Shown here one piece after another: positions 24,136-33,219 of a stretch of DNA of 64,000 nucleotides (position 1 is the first letter of the stretch; the number at the start of each line of letters is the position of its first letter). Under the pieces are notes generated by a model. The model made no database searches. It saw only the letters and a program-made list of their open reading frames with translations, and was not told the origin of the DNA. Source of the stretch: Acidimicrobiales bacterium (lineage in GTDB: Bacteria > Actinomycetota > Acidimicrobiia > Acidimicrobiales > SZUA-35). A program made the position numbers and the translations under genes. The stretch lies in assembly GCA_020630065.1 (NCBI GenBank), contig JAHDCC010000016.1, positions 2,973 to 66,972 on the forward strand, read 5' to 3'.

Positions 24136-26009
24136 ACTCCCGACACTTCGGCCGATTGAGATATCTACTCGTCGCCGTCGTCGCTGGTTCTTTCGCCGCT
24201 ATCGGTTCGATCCACGGCACGCCACATTGGGAACTGATAGCAGCCGGGGTGATGATAGTTCCGATTTCGGGAATCCAACTCGTCAGCTGGTACTCCCGAC
24301 AGATCGAATCTATCGCCAGCCGGATTCAACTAATCGCCACCTCATCCAACGCAGTGTTATGGGAATACAACCAGGAAACGATGCGATACGAAAATTTTGA
24401 GGGAGACGTTCAAAATCTGTTCGGTTGCTCGCCAAACAATCTAGGTACCATCTTCAACAACTCGTCAGATCTCTTTGACCTCATAGCAAGAACAAAGGTC
24501 GAAGAGAGCGAAACAGCGGTCATAAAACTCGGATGTCCTGGCAACCCACCTAGCTGGTTCCGATTTACCACCCTCGGCAAAGTAGCAGCGAACGGCGAAC
24601 GTTTCATCCAAGGATTTGCATTGGACGTCACCGAACTCGAAGGTTCCCGTCAGTCCCTACGGAAACGAACCGAGCGTGACAGCCTCACCGGGCTCCATAA
24701 CCGGGACGGCCTCGTAAGTTTCTTGGAGAAGTACGAGCCAGCCTACGATTCCGACGAAGCCCACCGATCAACAATTAGCACTGCCATCTTCATGATCGAC
24801 GTGGACCGATTCAAAGACATCAACGACACGCTGGGCCACCTGGTTGGCGACAAAGTAATCGTGGCCCTTGGCAACAGATTCTCTCGCCTAGCAAACGAGA
24901 CCTTATGTGTCGCCCGACTAGGTGGCGACGAATTCGCAATCGCCCTCCTAGCCGACGAAGCTTCGATCGAATCGAAAGCCTCATTGTTAGCTCAAAACCT
25001 TCTAGACCTCAGCCGAACCAACCTTGCTATCGACGAACTAGAACTTGCGACCTCGGTTTCGGTCGGCTACTCGATGAGCACAAAACTCGGGTGGGAAGAA
25101 CTATTGAAACAAGCCGACATCGCCATGTATGAGGCGAAAAGATCGGGCCAAGGTATCGGCGCTTTTTCCGAAACCAACCGGCTACTTAGCGGGACGCGGC
25201 TCGGTTTACAGGCTGAACTCGCCAACTGTCTAGAAGACCAAATCGAGTTGTGGTTTCAACCCATCATCGACGCCCAAACTCTCGAAGTTGCCAGCATTGA
25301 AGGACTCGCCCGCTGGGTCCGACCGGCAAACGAAATCGTGTTCCCTAACGAATTTCTCAACTTGATTGAGTCTGCTGGGCTGACTACAAGATTTGATCGT
25401 CACGTTCTTAACGCTGCCGCTCATGCCGCAGCCCAGCTCGACATTTTACAACAGCCGATTTCGGTGTCGGCCAATATTTCGGCCCGAAGTTTGTGGTCAA
25501 CCGACTTATCGAGACAGCTCCAATCATTAGCGGCCGTTGAGCGGTCGCATCTCACCATTGAGATAACCGAACAAGGGCTTCTGGACGACCATGTCCGCAT
25601 TGCACCCACGCTTACGACCTTCCGATTTCTTGGCTTTAAGCTCTCACTCGACGATTACGGAACCGGCGCGTCGTCACTTATTCGTCTACGAAACCTGCCC
25701 TTCACGCAGATCAAGATCGACCAGTCGTTCGTGAAAGGCATCTCTGAGGATGGGGCGGACCGAAGCATCGTACGTTCGTCCTTGGCACTGGCACGAGAAC
25801 TCGGGCTTCAGACCGTCGCTGAGGGAGTCGAAACCGCCCAACAGGCCGAACTGCTTATCGAATGGGGATGCGACCGACTGCAAGGTTTCTTCTTTGCCGA
25901 GGCGGTTCCCTTTGACGAACTTGACTTACAACGCCGCAGTCTTGACCCTCTCGTTTCTGGCGAAACCGGCCAGCCATCTAGCCTACTTAAGCCTCAGCAT
26001 CGGCCTTGA
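24129..26009 (+). CDS. PAS-GGDEF-EAL cyclic-di-GMP protein
   Basis: 626 residues: two N-terminal hydrophobic helices (to ~55), a PAS-like region (~65-180), GGDEF domain (RDSLTGLHNRDGL ... RLGGDEFAIAL) and EAL domain (~360-610). The GGDEF motif is intact, so diguanylate cyclase activity is possible. The EAL signature reads IEGLARW (EGL in place of EAL), still compatible with phosphodiesterase; LSLDDYGTGASSLIRLR, IKIDQSFVKG and VAEGVETAQQAELL are conserved. It probably turns over cyclic di-GMP at the inner membrane. GTG start is coupled to the upstream membrane ORF. It ends 24 bases past the convergent SRPBCC gene's stop, so their 3' ends overlap. Confidence 0.88.
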   Translation: MVNSRHFGRLRYLLVAVVAGSFAAIGSIHGTPHWELIAAGVMIVPISGIQLVSWYSRQIESIASRIQLIATSSNAVLWEYNQETMRYENFEGDVQNLFGCSPNNLGTIFNNSSDLFDLIARTKVEESETAVIKLGCPGNPPSWFRFTTLGKVAANGERFIQGFALDVTELEGSRQSLRKRTERDSLTGLHNRDGLVSFLEKYEPAYDSDEAHRSTISTAIFMIDVDRFKDINDTLGHLVGDKVIVALGNRFSRLANETLCVARLGGDEFAIALLADEASIESKASLLAQNLLDLSRTNLAIDELELATSVSVGYSMSTKLGWEELLKQADIAMYEAKRSGQGIGAFSETNRLLSGTRLGLQAELANCLEDQIELWFQPIIDAQTLEVASIEGLARWVRPANEIVFPNEFLNLIESAGLTTRFDRHVLNAAAHAAAQLDILQQPISVSANISARSLWSTDLSRQLQSLAAVERSHLTIEITEQGLLDDHVRIAPTLTTFRFLGFKLSLDDYGTGASSLIRLRNLPFTQIKIDQSFVKGISEDGADRSIVRSSLALARELGLQTVAEGVETAQQAELLIEWGCDRLQGFFFAEAVPFDELDLQRRSLDPLVSGETGQPSSLLKPQHRP

Positions 26010-26448
26010 TATAGCTGAGGGTTGCGTCAATCAGACCGGTCAGTTCTTGCAATCGTTTTGGATTCTTACCCGGCACCGAATTTTTGTCGAGCAATATGGG
26101 GGCGTCGACGTGTTCGATCAATTTGGTTGACGCTCCTCGGGTTTCTAGCTCGTAGGTCCAAACGGCGTCGAACTTTGAGTCATCTCCACCGACCCCGAAC
26201 TGAAAACGTTTCTCCGGTTCGTGAACTAGAACTTCGCAGTCCACTTCCCATTGAAAGAACCCGTTGTGGTTTGTGCCCCGAAACTTGGCGCCCCTTGCTG
26301 GGCCTGAAGCCCCATCAAGCCACTCGGTTTTCATTGTCTCCGGGCTAAATCGACCCATGTTTTCGATCGACCCGACCAGGTTCCACACCACAGAACGTGA
26401 CGCCTCTATCATTACCGATCCTGATGTTTTGGTTTGTTTTGCGTCCAT
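25987..26448 (-). CDS. SRPBCC/START-like lipid- or ligand-binding protein
   Basis: 153 residues of the polyketide-cyclase/SRPBCC superfamily. The typical first strand and helix (GSVMIEASRSVVWNLVGSIENMGRFSPETM), the G-x-x-F-R-G-x-N-x-N-G turn and the long C-terminal helix (NPKRLQELTGLIDATLSYIKADA) are visible. Such proteins hold a hydrophobic ligand in a helix-grip cavity; no specific ligand is suggested by residues here. It overlaps the 3' end of the GGDEF-EAL gene on the other strand and is divergent from the DUF1800 gene. Confidence 0.75.
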   Translation of the reverse strand: MDAKQTKTSGSVMIEASRSVVWNLVGSIENMGRFSPETMKTEWLDGASGPARGAKFRGTNHNGFFQWEVDCEVLVHEPEKRFQFGVGGDDSKFDAVWTYELETRGASTKLIEHVDAPILLDKNSVPGKNPKRLQELTGLIDATLSYIKADAEA

Positions 26449-26622
26449 TGGTATCTCCCAACTAGTTCATAACGTCTTGGAGCTACGTCGAATGGAATAT
26501 CGAGTTTTCGACCGTCTGAAACTAAATTGTCGGAAAGTAGATACCCGCTAACCATTTTGTTGAATGGCCAAGCGACGGACTGCATATGTGGGGCAACCCT
26601 AAGTGCGCTAGCCTTTACCAAT

Positions 26623-27840
26623 ATGAAGGTACGGTCACCGGAGCTAGTCGAAGCGGCGCAACTTTTGCGCCGCACTTCGATGCGTGTCGACCACTCGGCG
26701 GTCGAAGAACTCGCTGGACGCTCACGCGACGACATGCTCGACCAGGTATTAGTTCCATTTATCGACACTGAGCCTGTGCCAGAATCTGACGAAGCCGAAG
26801 AGGCCCTAATCTGGTGGGCCCGCAAAATGGTGGGCCCACAAAGCGGTATCCACGAACGGATGACCTTTTTCTGGCACAACATTTTGACGAGCCACCGGTA
26901 CGCCACCGGCAATCAGGCACTGGTTGCCCGCCAGCTCCAAACCCTACGTTCTAACGCTCTCGGCAACTTTCGTGACCTTCTTTTCTCGTTTGTGACCGAC
27001 GCGAACCTTCTTATTTACTTGAACGCCGACGCTTCCACGGCAGAGACCCCAAACGAAAACCTGTCCAGGGAAATTATGGAGCTTTTCAGTCTTGGTGTCG
27101 GCAACTACACCGAGGCCGACGTTAAAGCCGGGGCTTTAGCTATGGCGGGCTGGACGGTCGACCGGGACAACAATTGGACTGTCGAGTTTGTACGCGAACG
27201 AGCCCATAACGGCCCCGTCACCTACCTAGGTGAGGAACGGGTTTGGGACATGGACCAGGTAGTTGACCGCCTCGCCTACGATCCAATATCGGCGACCCGA
27301 ATCGCAGGCAAGATCTGGGACTACTTCATTGGGGTCGACCAAACCCCCGAACAACGCCGCGAACTCGGCACCTGGTGGATAACCCAAGATCTCGAAATCT
27401 TGCCGTTGCTCGAACGTGTTCTGCGTGACCCCGCTATGACCGGTCTCGAATATGCCCGTCCTCGTTCCGGGTTCGAGGCCTACGCCGCATTTGCGTCGGC
27501 AACGAACCTAACCCCAGACACCACTTGGCGTCCACGCCAGATGGGCCAAGCGTTATACGAGCCGCCTAATGTCGCCGGTTGGCCAAACGATCTTTGGCTG
27601 TCACCCGACTCGATGCTGCGGCGGCTTAACAACATTGGCTCCATCGACTATTCGAACGTCGACGGTGCGTTAGAAGCATCGGCCGACGACATCTTGGATC
27701 GATGCGGAATTTACGCTGCAGAACAAACAACTTTTGATGCGATTGAAAGCCCTCAACTAACCGACGATTTCAGCGACGAAGACATCGCAAATATTCGATG
27801 GCGAGTCGCTCTCGCATGTCCGGAGTTTCAACTCGTATGA
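26623..27840 (+). CDS. DUF1800 family protein
   Basis: 405 residues from the ATG at 26623 (MKVRSPELVEAAQLLRR); the track's earlier start adds an unlikely Cys-rich stretch. Family features: VGPQSGIHERMTFFWHNILTSHR, NLSREIMELFSLGVGNYTEADVKAGALAMAGW and YEPPNVAGWPNDLWL. DUF1800 proteins are almost always encoded next to a Tat-exported DUF1501 protein, as here, and are often found in marine bacteria; their activity is unknown. No signal peptide is visible. The ATG of the DUF1501 gene overlaps its TGA (ATGA), so translation is coupled. Confidence 0.85.
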   Translation: MKVRSPELVEAAQLLRRTSMRVDHSAVEELAGRSRDDMLDQVLVPFIDTEPVPESDEAEEALIWWARKMVGPQSGIHERMTFFWHNILTSHRYATGNQALVARQLQTLRSNALGNFRDLLFSFVTDANLLIYLNADASTAETPNENLSREIMELFSLGVGNYTEADVKAGALAMAGWTVDRDNNWTVEFVRERAHNGPVTYLGEERVWDMDQVVDRLAYDPISATRIAGKIWDYFIGVDQTPEQRRELGTWWITQDLEILPLLERVLRDPAMTGLEYARPRSGFEAYAAFASATNLTPDTTWRPRQMGQALYEPPNVAGWPNDLWLSPDSMLRRLNNIGSIDYSNVDGALEASADDILDRCGIYAAEQTTFDAIESPQLTDDFSDEDIANIRWRVALACPEFQLV

Positions 27841-29435
27841 ATACACCCGACAATCGCCCCAACAGCCAAGAACCCCCTGACGGTAGCGAAGGCCACGAAG
27901 GCTGCTCTTGTCCTGCCCCTCAGCCAAATTCAGGCATCGACCCGTGGGCTCAGACCGCTCCTCCACCCGATCATCGAACTCGAACACCTACTGTTGCGCC
28001 CCCTGGCGCTGCGCCCACTCAGCCAAGTCCCAGGGTGCCGCCTCCACCAGCGAACGGGCCTGCGCGACGACCGGGGCTACCCAGCGAACCTCCACCCTCA
28101 TCGGCCCTGGCGGCCGGTGATGTTGCGCCACCCAACCCGGGACAACGGTCGCTTCCCGACCTGCTCGGAAAAGTAGAACCCATCACCAGACGCCGCTTCG
28201 TTCAAGGGCTTCTCATTACTGGAGTGGCTGGAGCCGGTATTGTTCTGGCTTCTAGCCCAACTGCGCGAGACGAAGCCTCAGGCGACCCTGAACCTGACGC
28301 AACCGGCCCTCGACAACAGAGTGGCCTAGCGGGCAAGGGACTTGAAGCGGCACCAGCCGATCAACGCATACTTGTTGTGTTAGAACTCGAAGGCGGCAAC
28401 GACGGATTATCGACGGTGGTTCCCCGAAATATTGGGTCCTATTACGATCTGCGTCCTGGGCTTGCTATTCCCGAAGAAGAACTCCTCGAGTTCGACACCG
28501 ACCTTGGATTAAACCCGAACCTCGTTCAGTTATCGAAACAACGCCTCACGTTGGTCGAAGGTGTTGGACCCGTGAACGGAAACTTGAGCCACTTTGAAAT
28601 GGTTCGACGATGGGAAGAGGGCGATGCGAGCGGCACCGGTAGTATTCGGTCCGGGTTTTTGGCTCGCCTGGTCGATGCGTTGGCTGACGGCTCACCGATG
28701 ACTGGCCTGTCGGTTTCGGGGCACACTCCAAGATTCACGGCGGCTCAAGGTTCTGTCTTGTCGCTCGAAAGTGCCAATCAGCTCGACAGCCTTACGAACA
28801 ACGACTGGATCTACCCGAGCTTCCGCAACGGTTTGCGGACGTTTGGGGGCGCGCCGCTAAACACCGAAGTAGCAGATTCGTTCTCACAGCTGTTCGCCAT
28901 TGGAGACAACCTCGATATCGACCTCGCCGAACTGAACGAAGAAGACCCAATGATCAAAGAGGGCGGCGATCTCGGACGGCAGCTACAAACAGCAGCCAAC
29001 CTTATTAAAGCCGACACCGGAGTGAAAGTTGTTCACGTTCAACTAACCGGTTTCGACACCCATCAAGATCACAAGTACCGGCATGGGGAGTTGATGAAAC
29101 AACTCGACGCAGCTGTCGCCGGATTCATAAACGAAATGGAACTTGCTGGTTTGGCTGACCGTGTGTTGGTGGCAACCACTAGCGAATTCGGGCGGCGAGT
29201 CAAGGAAAACAACAACGGACTCGACCATGGTTCGGCTTCGACCATGCTGCTTTCGGGTCCGATCAAGACTGGCCGCCTCGGTGAACCTTCACCACTAGAT
29301 AGTTTGGACGATGACGGCAACTTAAAGACGACGGTTTCGTTCGACCGTTACCTCGCCACTTTGGCCCAAACCTGGTTTGGCATCGAGGCTGCCGCTGTTC
29401 TCCCAAACAGCCCTGAACCGTTCGAGCTGTTTTAG
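27837..29435 (+). CDS. DUF1501 family protein, Tat-exported
   Basis: 532 residues from the ATG of the ATGA overlap. The first ~110 residues are Pro-rich and disordered; TRRRFVQGLLITGVAGAG at ~115-135 is a twin-arginine signal placed unusually far inside. The DUF1501 core follows: VVLELEGGNDGLSTVVP, DLGLNPNLVQL, VVHVQLTGFDTHQDHKYRHGELMKQLD and ATTSEFGRRVKENNNGLDHGSASTMLL. The D-x-H, E-F-G-R and D-H-G pattern resembles the alkaline-phosphatase/sulfatase metal site, so a hydrolase-like fold is likely. The long proline-rich leader ahead of the Tat motif is odd. Operon with DUF1800. Confidence 0.85.
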   Translation: MNTPDNRPNSQEPPDGSEGHEGCSCPAPQPNSGIDPWAQTAPPPDHRTRTPTVAPPGAAPTQPSPRVPPPPANGPARRPGLPSEPPPSSALAAGDVAPPNPGQRSLPDLLGKVEPITRRRFVQGLLITGVAGAGIVLASSPTARDEASGDPEPDATGPRQQSGLAGKGLEAAPADQRILVVLELEGGNDGLSTVVPRNIGSYYDLRPGLAIPEEELLEFDTDLGLNPNLVQLSKQRLTLVEGVGPVNGNLSHFEMVRRWEEGDASGTGSIRSGFLARLVDALADGSPMTGLSVSGHTPRFTAAQGSVLSLESANQLDSLTNNDWIYPSFRNGLRTFGGAPLNTEVADSFSQLFAIGDNLDIDLAELNEEDPMIKEGGDLGRQLQTAANLIKADTGVKVVHVQLTGFDTHQDHKYRHGELMKQLDAAVAGFINEMELAGLADRVLVATTSEFGRRVKENNNGLDHGSASTMLLSGPIKTGRLGEPSPLDSLDDDGNLKTTVSFDRYLATLAQTWFGIEAAAVLPNSPEPFELF

Positions 29436-29537
29436 AGATCAGCCTGACTTGTCGGTCGCCTCGATAGATCGGACATGAAAAACAACCATCGACCGGGACG
29501 ATAGGTTCTCCCCACGGCTGAAACTAGGCTGTTGTTT

Positions 29538-31163
29538 ATGAGTCTCGAACTACAACCGCATCCATCGTTTTCTCCTCGTACCGGTCCGGTGCTTGTTGTC
29601 GTCGCTGACGGAGTTGGCGTGGCCCCTGAAGGCCCTTCTAATGCTGTCACCGAAGCAAATACTCCTACTCTTGACGCTCTGGCTAAGTCTGCGCTGTCAA
29701 CAGAACTCGCCGCTCACGGGCCGGCGGTCGGATTACCTACCGACGACGATATGGGCAACTCTGAGGTTGGTCACAACGCTCTAGGAGCTGGACGAATTTT
29801 CGCTCAGGGAGCGAAACTGGTAAACGCTGCTCTGTCAAGCGGATCGCTGTTTGAGTCTGACGTGTGGGCTAAAGCAATCGAACATGGTAAACAAAACACG
29901 CTTCATCTTCTTGGGCTGCACTCCGACGGCAACGTTCACTCTCATACCTCTCACCTGTATCAGCTGCTGGAACAGGCGGCTGCTGAAGGGGTGACTCAAG
30001 CCTGTGTTCACATCTTGCATGACGGCCGCGACGTCGCTCCCCGGTCGGCTCTCACCTACATCGCCGAGACAGAAGCGGTCTTAACGAAGATTAACGAAAG
30101 CCACGAAGGCGCCCACTTCCGTATCGCTTCTGGTGGTGGACGTATGACGATCACTATGGACCGTTACGAAGCCGACTGGGACATGGTTGAGCGAGGCTAC
30201 AACTGCCATACCCACGGTATTGGCCGGGCGTTCAAGTCTGCTACCGAGGCGGTGGAAACCGTCTACGCTGAATCAGACCAGGGCGACCAGTACCTCGACG
30301 CCTTTGTGGTCGTCGACGACGCCGATCAACCCGTCGGCAAAATCACTGATGGCGATGCGGTTGTCATGTTCAACTTCCGTGGAGATCGCGCCATCGAGAT
30401 TTCACAAGCGTTCGAACAAGACAACTTTGACGGGTTTGATCGAGGCGACAACCCGAACGTTTACTACGCCGGAATGCTGCAATACGATGGTGACGCTCTG
30501 ATCCCCAAGAATTTCTTAGTTGCCCCTCCCGCCATCGACCGAACTATGGGCGAGTTCCTTTGCGCTTCGGGCAAAAGGTCGTTTGCGATTAGTGAGACTC
30601 AAAAGTTTGGGCACGTTACTTATTTCTGGAACGGTAACCGCTCGGGCTATATCGATGAAAGCCTCGAGACGTACGTCGAAATTCCATCCGACAATGTCGA
30701 GTTCAATACGACGCCTGGCATGAAACTGAATGAAATTACTGACAAGACCATTGAGTTTCTTCGATCTGGCAACTTCGATGGAGGCCGTATCAACTTCCCG
30801 AATGGAGACATGGTCGGCCACACGGGTGATCTTCCTGCCACTATCGAGGCCATGAAAATTTTGGACGGTTGCATGAAACGGTTGATCGACGTTATCGACG
30901 AAGTTGGCGGCGTTTTGATCTACACCGCAGATCATGGCAACGCTGACGTCATGTATACGGAGAAGAACGGTGAACGGACACCAAAGACATCTCACACGTT
31001 GAGTCCGGTACCGTTCTCGATCCATGACTCGGGTTTTGACGGCGAATACACCCTAGAACCGCCAACCGACGCTGGTTTGTCTCACGTTGCGTCGACGGTT
31101 CTTAATTTGATGGGTTTTGTAGCTCCCGACGACTACCAGCCGAGCCTCATCAAGTTCACCTGA
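29538..31163 (+). CDS. gpmI: 2,3-bisphosphoglycerate-independent phosphoglycerate mutase
   Basis: 541 residues, the usual length. The catalytic serine is in DDMGNSEVGHNALGAGR (Ser ~75), with VLVVVADGVGVAP providing the first metal aspartate and later TADHGNADVMY and KTSHTLSPVPF the remaining metal ligands. It interconverts 3- and 2-phosphoglycerate through a phosphoserine in glycolysis and gluconeogenesis, using two Mn ions. I start at the ATG 29538 because the family N terminus aligns there; the TTG two codons earlier is less likely. Its last 8 bases overlap the stop of the convergent VOC gene. Confidence 0.93.
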   Translation: MSLELQPHPSFSPRTGPVLVVVADGVGVAPEGPSNAVTEANTPTLDALAKSALSTELAAHGPAVGLPTDDDMGNSEVGHNALGAGRIFAQGAKLVNAALSSGSLFESDVWAKAIEHGKQNTLHLLGLHSDGNVHSHTSHLYQLLEQAAAEGVTQACVHILHDGRDVAPRSALTYIAETEAVLTKINESHEGAHFRIASGGGRMTITMDRYEADWDMVERGYNCHTHGIGRAFKSATEAVETVYAESDQGDQYLDAFVVVDDADQPVGKITDGDAVVMFNFRGDRAIEISQAFEQDNFDGFDRGDNPNVYYAGMLQYDGDALIPKNFLVAPPAIDRTMGEFLCASGKRSFAISETQKFGHVTYFWNGNRSGYIDESLETYVEIPSDNVEFNTTPGMKLNEITDKTIEFLRSGNFDGGRINFPNGDMVGHTGDLPATIEAMKILDGCMKRLIDVIDEVGGVLIYTADHGNADVMYTEKNGERTPKTSHTLSPVPFSIHDSGFDGEYTLEPPTDAGLSHVASTVLNLMGFVAPDDYQPSLIKFT

Positions 31164-31542
31164 GCGATACCAGCTCCGATGTGACTATACAGAACTCGTT
31201 GCCTTCGGGGTCTTGCATCACGATGTGGGTTTCGTTTGGTGTTTGGTGCTGAGCTAGCACAACCCCGCCTGATTCGACTAGTGCTGCGACTAGGTCAGCA
31301 TCGCCGGTTGGTCTGATGTCGAGATGCAACCGGTTTTTGGCAGTTTTTGCCTCGGGGACTGGCACGAAGCTGACCGATGCTTGTTGGCCTGTTGGGTCGG
31401 TGATCATTTCTATCACGCCTCCAGGCTGACTATTGGTGTCAGCTGCCTCAGGTTGGTAGACGTAGCCGAGAGCGATGGCCCAGAAGTGGGCTAATCGTCG
31501 GGGGTCTTTGGCGTCGAACGTGAGACTAATCGAATGTGACAT
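31156..31542 (-). CDS. VOC/glyoxalase-like protein
   Basis: 128 residues from the ATG at 31542. The vicinal-oxygen-chelate pattern with one pair of repeats is visible: ISLTFDAKDPRRLAHFWAIALGY (first beta-alpha-beta), SVSFVPVPEAKTAKNRLHLDIRP (the H-x-D metal ligand) and VVLAQHQTPNETHIVMQDPEGNEFCIV (final E). It resembles the small actinobacterial glyoxalase-like proteins of unknown substrate. Convergent with gpmI and overlapping it by 8 bases. Confidence 0.8.
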   Translation of the reverse strand: MSHSISLTFDAKDPRRLAHFWAIALGYVYQPEAADTNSQPGGVIEMITDPTGQQASVSFVPVPEAKTAKNRLHLDIRPTGDADLVAALVESGGVVLAQHQTPNETHIVMQDPEGNEFCIVTSELVSLR

Positions 31543-31647
31543 TAGTCCCAACGGTAGACAAAAGATCGGTCCGGAACCAATTTTCCACCAGATCCGTTTC
31601 TTAGACGGATTCGGGTGGAACTTGGGCCGGACCTCAACTTCGCTTTG

Positions 31648-31833
31648 TTACTGGTATTCCTCGTCCCGGTCCAGGCTTTCATAATCCTGGCTCCGATGAC
31701 GTTCTAACAATTCCTGTGCATTTTCGTCCGCCCGTCTTCGTAGATCCCGTTGAGCGGGCCCAACGGCCCGATACAGCGAGATATACACCATCACGAAGAT
31801 AAACACAGCGCACAACACTACGAAAGTGTCCAT
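31648..31833 (-). CDS. small single-pass membrane protein
   Basis: 61 residues from the ATG at 31833, which is preceded by GGAGGTGG, one of the best ribosome sites in the window; the track start 11 codons earlier lacks one. One transmembrane helix (TFVVLCAVFIFVMVYISLY, residues 3-21) is followed by a charged helical tail (RDLRRRADENAQELLERHRSQ). No family recognised. The strong ribosome site argues that it is really made. Confidence 0.6.
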   Translation of the reverse strand: MDTFVVLCAVFIFVMVYISLYRAVGPAQRDLRRRADENAQELLERHRSQDYESLDRDEEYQ

Positions 31834-32185
31834 GCTGCACCACCTCCAAGGATTTGGACGTGCCACGTAGTCGTTGCCGCAACTACATGACAGTAATCGA
31901 CAGGTGAGCTGGGGCTCAATTATTCAATCGCCTCGCCATTGAGATGACCTTCTAAGCCTGGCTCAAACAATTGAATTCATAAGCAAAACCATCCTTTAGT
32001 GTCGTATCGGTTACACCACCTGCAGTATGTTGAAGTATGCGATGATGCATGCATTACAGTAGCACACCCGTTGAGATATGTGAAATCTCCGTCGACTAGA
32101 GAGTCAAAGTAGGCCATACTACATATGTGAAGGCCAACACCGCTTCCAATCACACCACCGACTAAAGAAGTACCGTAAGAGGCAC
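31834..32185. other. 352-base gap before the XRE regulator
   Basis: No supported gene. Two similar motifs, GGCTCAATTATTCAAT and GGCTCAAACAATTGAAT, occur about 50 bases apart near 31914-31975, and GATGATGCATGCATTAC near 32040 is partly palindromic. The 73-codon minus-strand ORF at 31977 has no ribosome site or recognisable composition. Presumably promoter sequence for both flanking genes. Confidence 0.35.
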
Positions 32186-33061
32186 ATGACCATGGCACAA
32201 AAGCTCGTAGCCCTTGGAGAACTACTCTTCAACGCGCGCACCAAAGCCGACCTTACAGCCCGACAGGTCGCCGAAGCGGCCGATATCAGCCCCGCCTACT
32301 TACGAACTATTGAAACTGGCCGGAACCCAAAGACCAAAAAGCCCTCCAAACCACGCGCCGAAGTCTTAGCCAAAATCGCAGCCAAACTAAACCTCGACCG
32401 CAAAGAACTGTTAGAACTCGCAGACTACAACCCCAACCTTTTTGAGGGCAAAGCAGCCGTCGCCATCGAGCATTCCGCTGAACAACAACTCCGAGCAATG
32501 ATTGACGACAGCAAGAACCTCGGCGGCCTACATCCATTCCTACGAGAACGAACCCTCGACCGGCTCAACGAGTTCGCCGCCGACTTCAAAGCGATGAGTA
32601 GCGGCATCTACCGGGCATCACCCGACCACGAACCCCACATGATGCGCAACGCATTAGAAAGCTGCCAACAAACAATGCGCTCGGTCAGCTTCCGAAACGA
32701 CGCCTGGGGCACGTCGCGTCGCGGTCGACGATATCTTGACGCCCACCAGCTTCTCGTGGAACGAGGCGTCGACATGACCCGCATTTTTGTTGTCGATGAA
32801 CAGACCGAAGAACAACTTCAACCCACCCTTGAACGACATCAAGAACTCGGCATCAAGTACTGCCTTGTTCACATCGAAGACCTCGAAGACAGATACGCAT
32901 CAGATTTCGTAATCTACGATGACAGCCTACTTCGAACAACCGTCAACCTCGTTGGCCGTTCCGGCAAAACTCAATCAGCCGAGTACACCCAAGACCCGGC
33001 CCAAGTCCAACAAGCAATCGTGGACTTTGAATCGCTAGCTCGGTTGGCTTACGAAAGCTAA
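32186..33061 (+). CDS. XRE-family regulator with PLD-like sensor domain
   Basis: 291 residues. Residues ~8-80 are a clear Cro/C1-type helix-turn-helix (ARQVAEAADISPAYLRTIETG...AKIAAKLNLDRKELLELA). The C-terminal ~150 residues (ALESCQQTMRSVSFRNDAWGTSRRGRRYLDAHQLLVERGVDMTRIFVVDEQTEEQL) resemble the phospholipase-D-like sensing segment that follows DNA-binding or effector domains in many actinobacterial proteins, but no HKD catalytic motif is present. It probably binds a ligand or partner rather than cutting lipids. Stand-alone transcription unit; target unknown, perhaps the secreted peptidase 160 bases downstream. Confidence 0.7.
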   Translation: MTMAQKLVALGELLFNARTKADLTARQVAEAADISPAYLRTIETGRNPKTKKPSKPRAEVLAKIAAKLNLDRKELLELADYNPNLFEGKAAVAIEHSAEQQLRAMIDDSKNLGGLHPFLRERTLDRLNEFAADFKAMSSGIYRASPDHEPHMMRNALESCQQTMRSVSFRNDAWGTSRRGRRYLDAHQLLVERGVDMTRIFVVDEQTEEQLQPTLERHQELGIKYCLVHIEDLEDRYASDFVIYDDSLLRTTVNLVGRSGKTQSAEYTQDPAQVQQAIVDFESLARLAYES

Positions 33062-33219
33062 CAACCCCCGTACTAGGCGCTGACAGCTCCGTTTCGAACT
33101 CGAGCGAACTTAAGCCAAATGGTCCGTTCGACCCACAGAATCGACCGTCGCTAGGTGCATCCTCTCTTCGCTACCTCCACTACAAACAAGTACGTTGGAG
33201 CAGTAGCAAGGAGTTGCAC

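Noticed and set aside
31977-32198. 73-codon minus-strand ORF
   Set aside because: No ribosome site or conserved features, and it overlaps the start of the XRE regulator.
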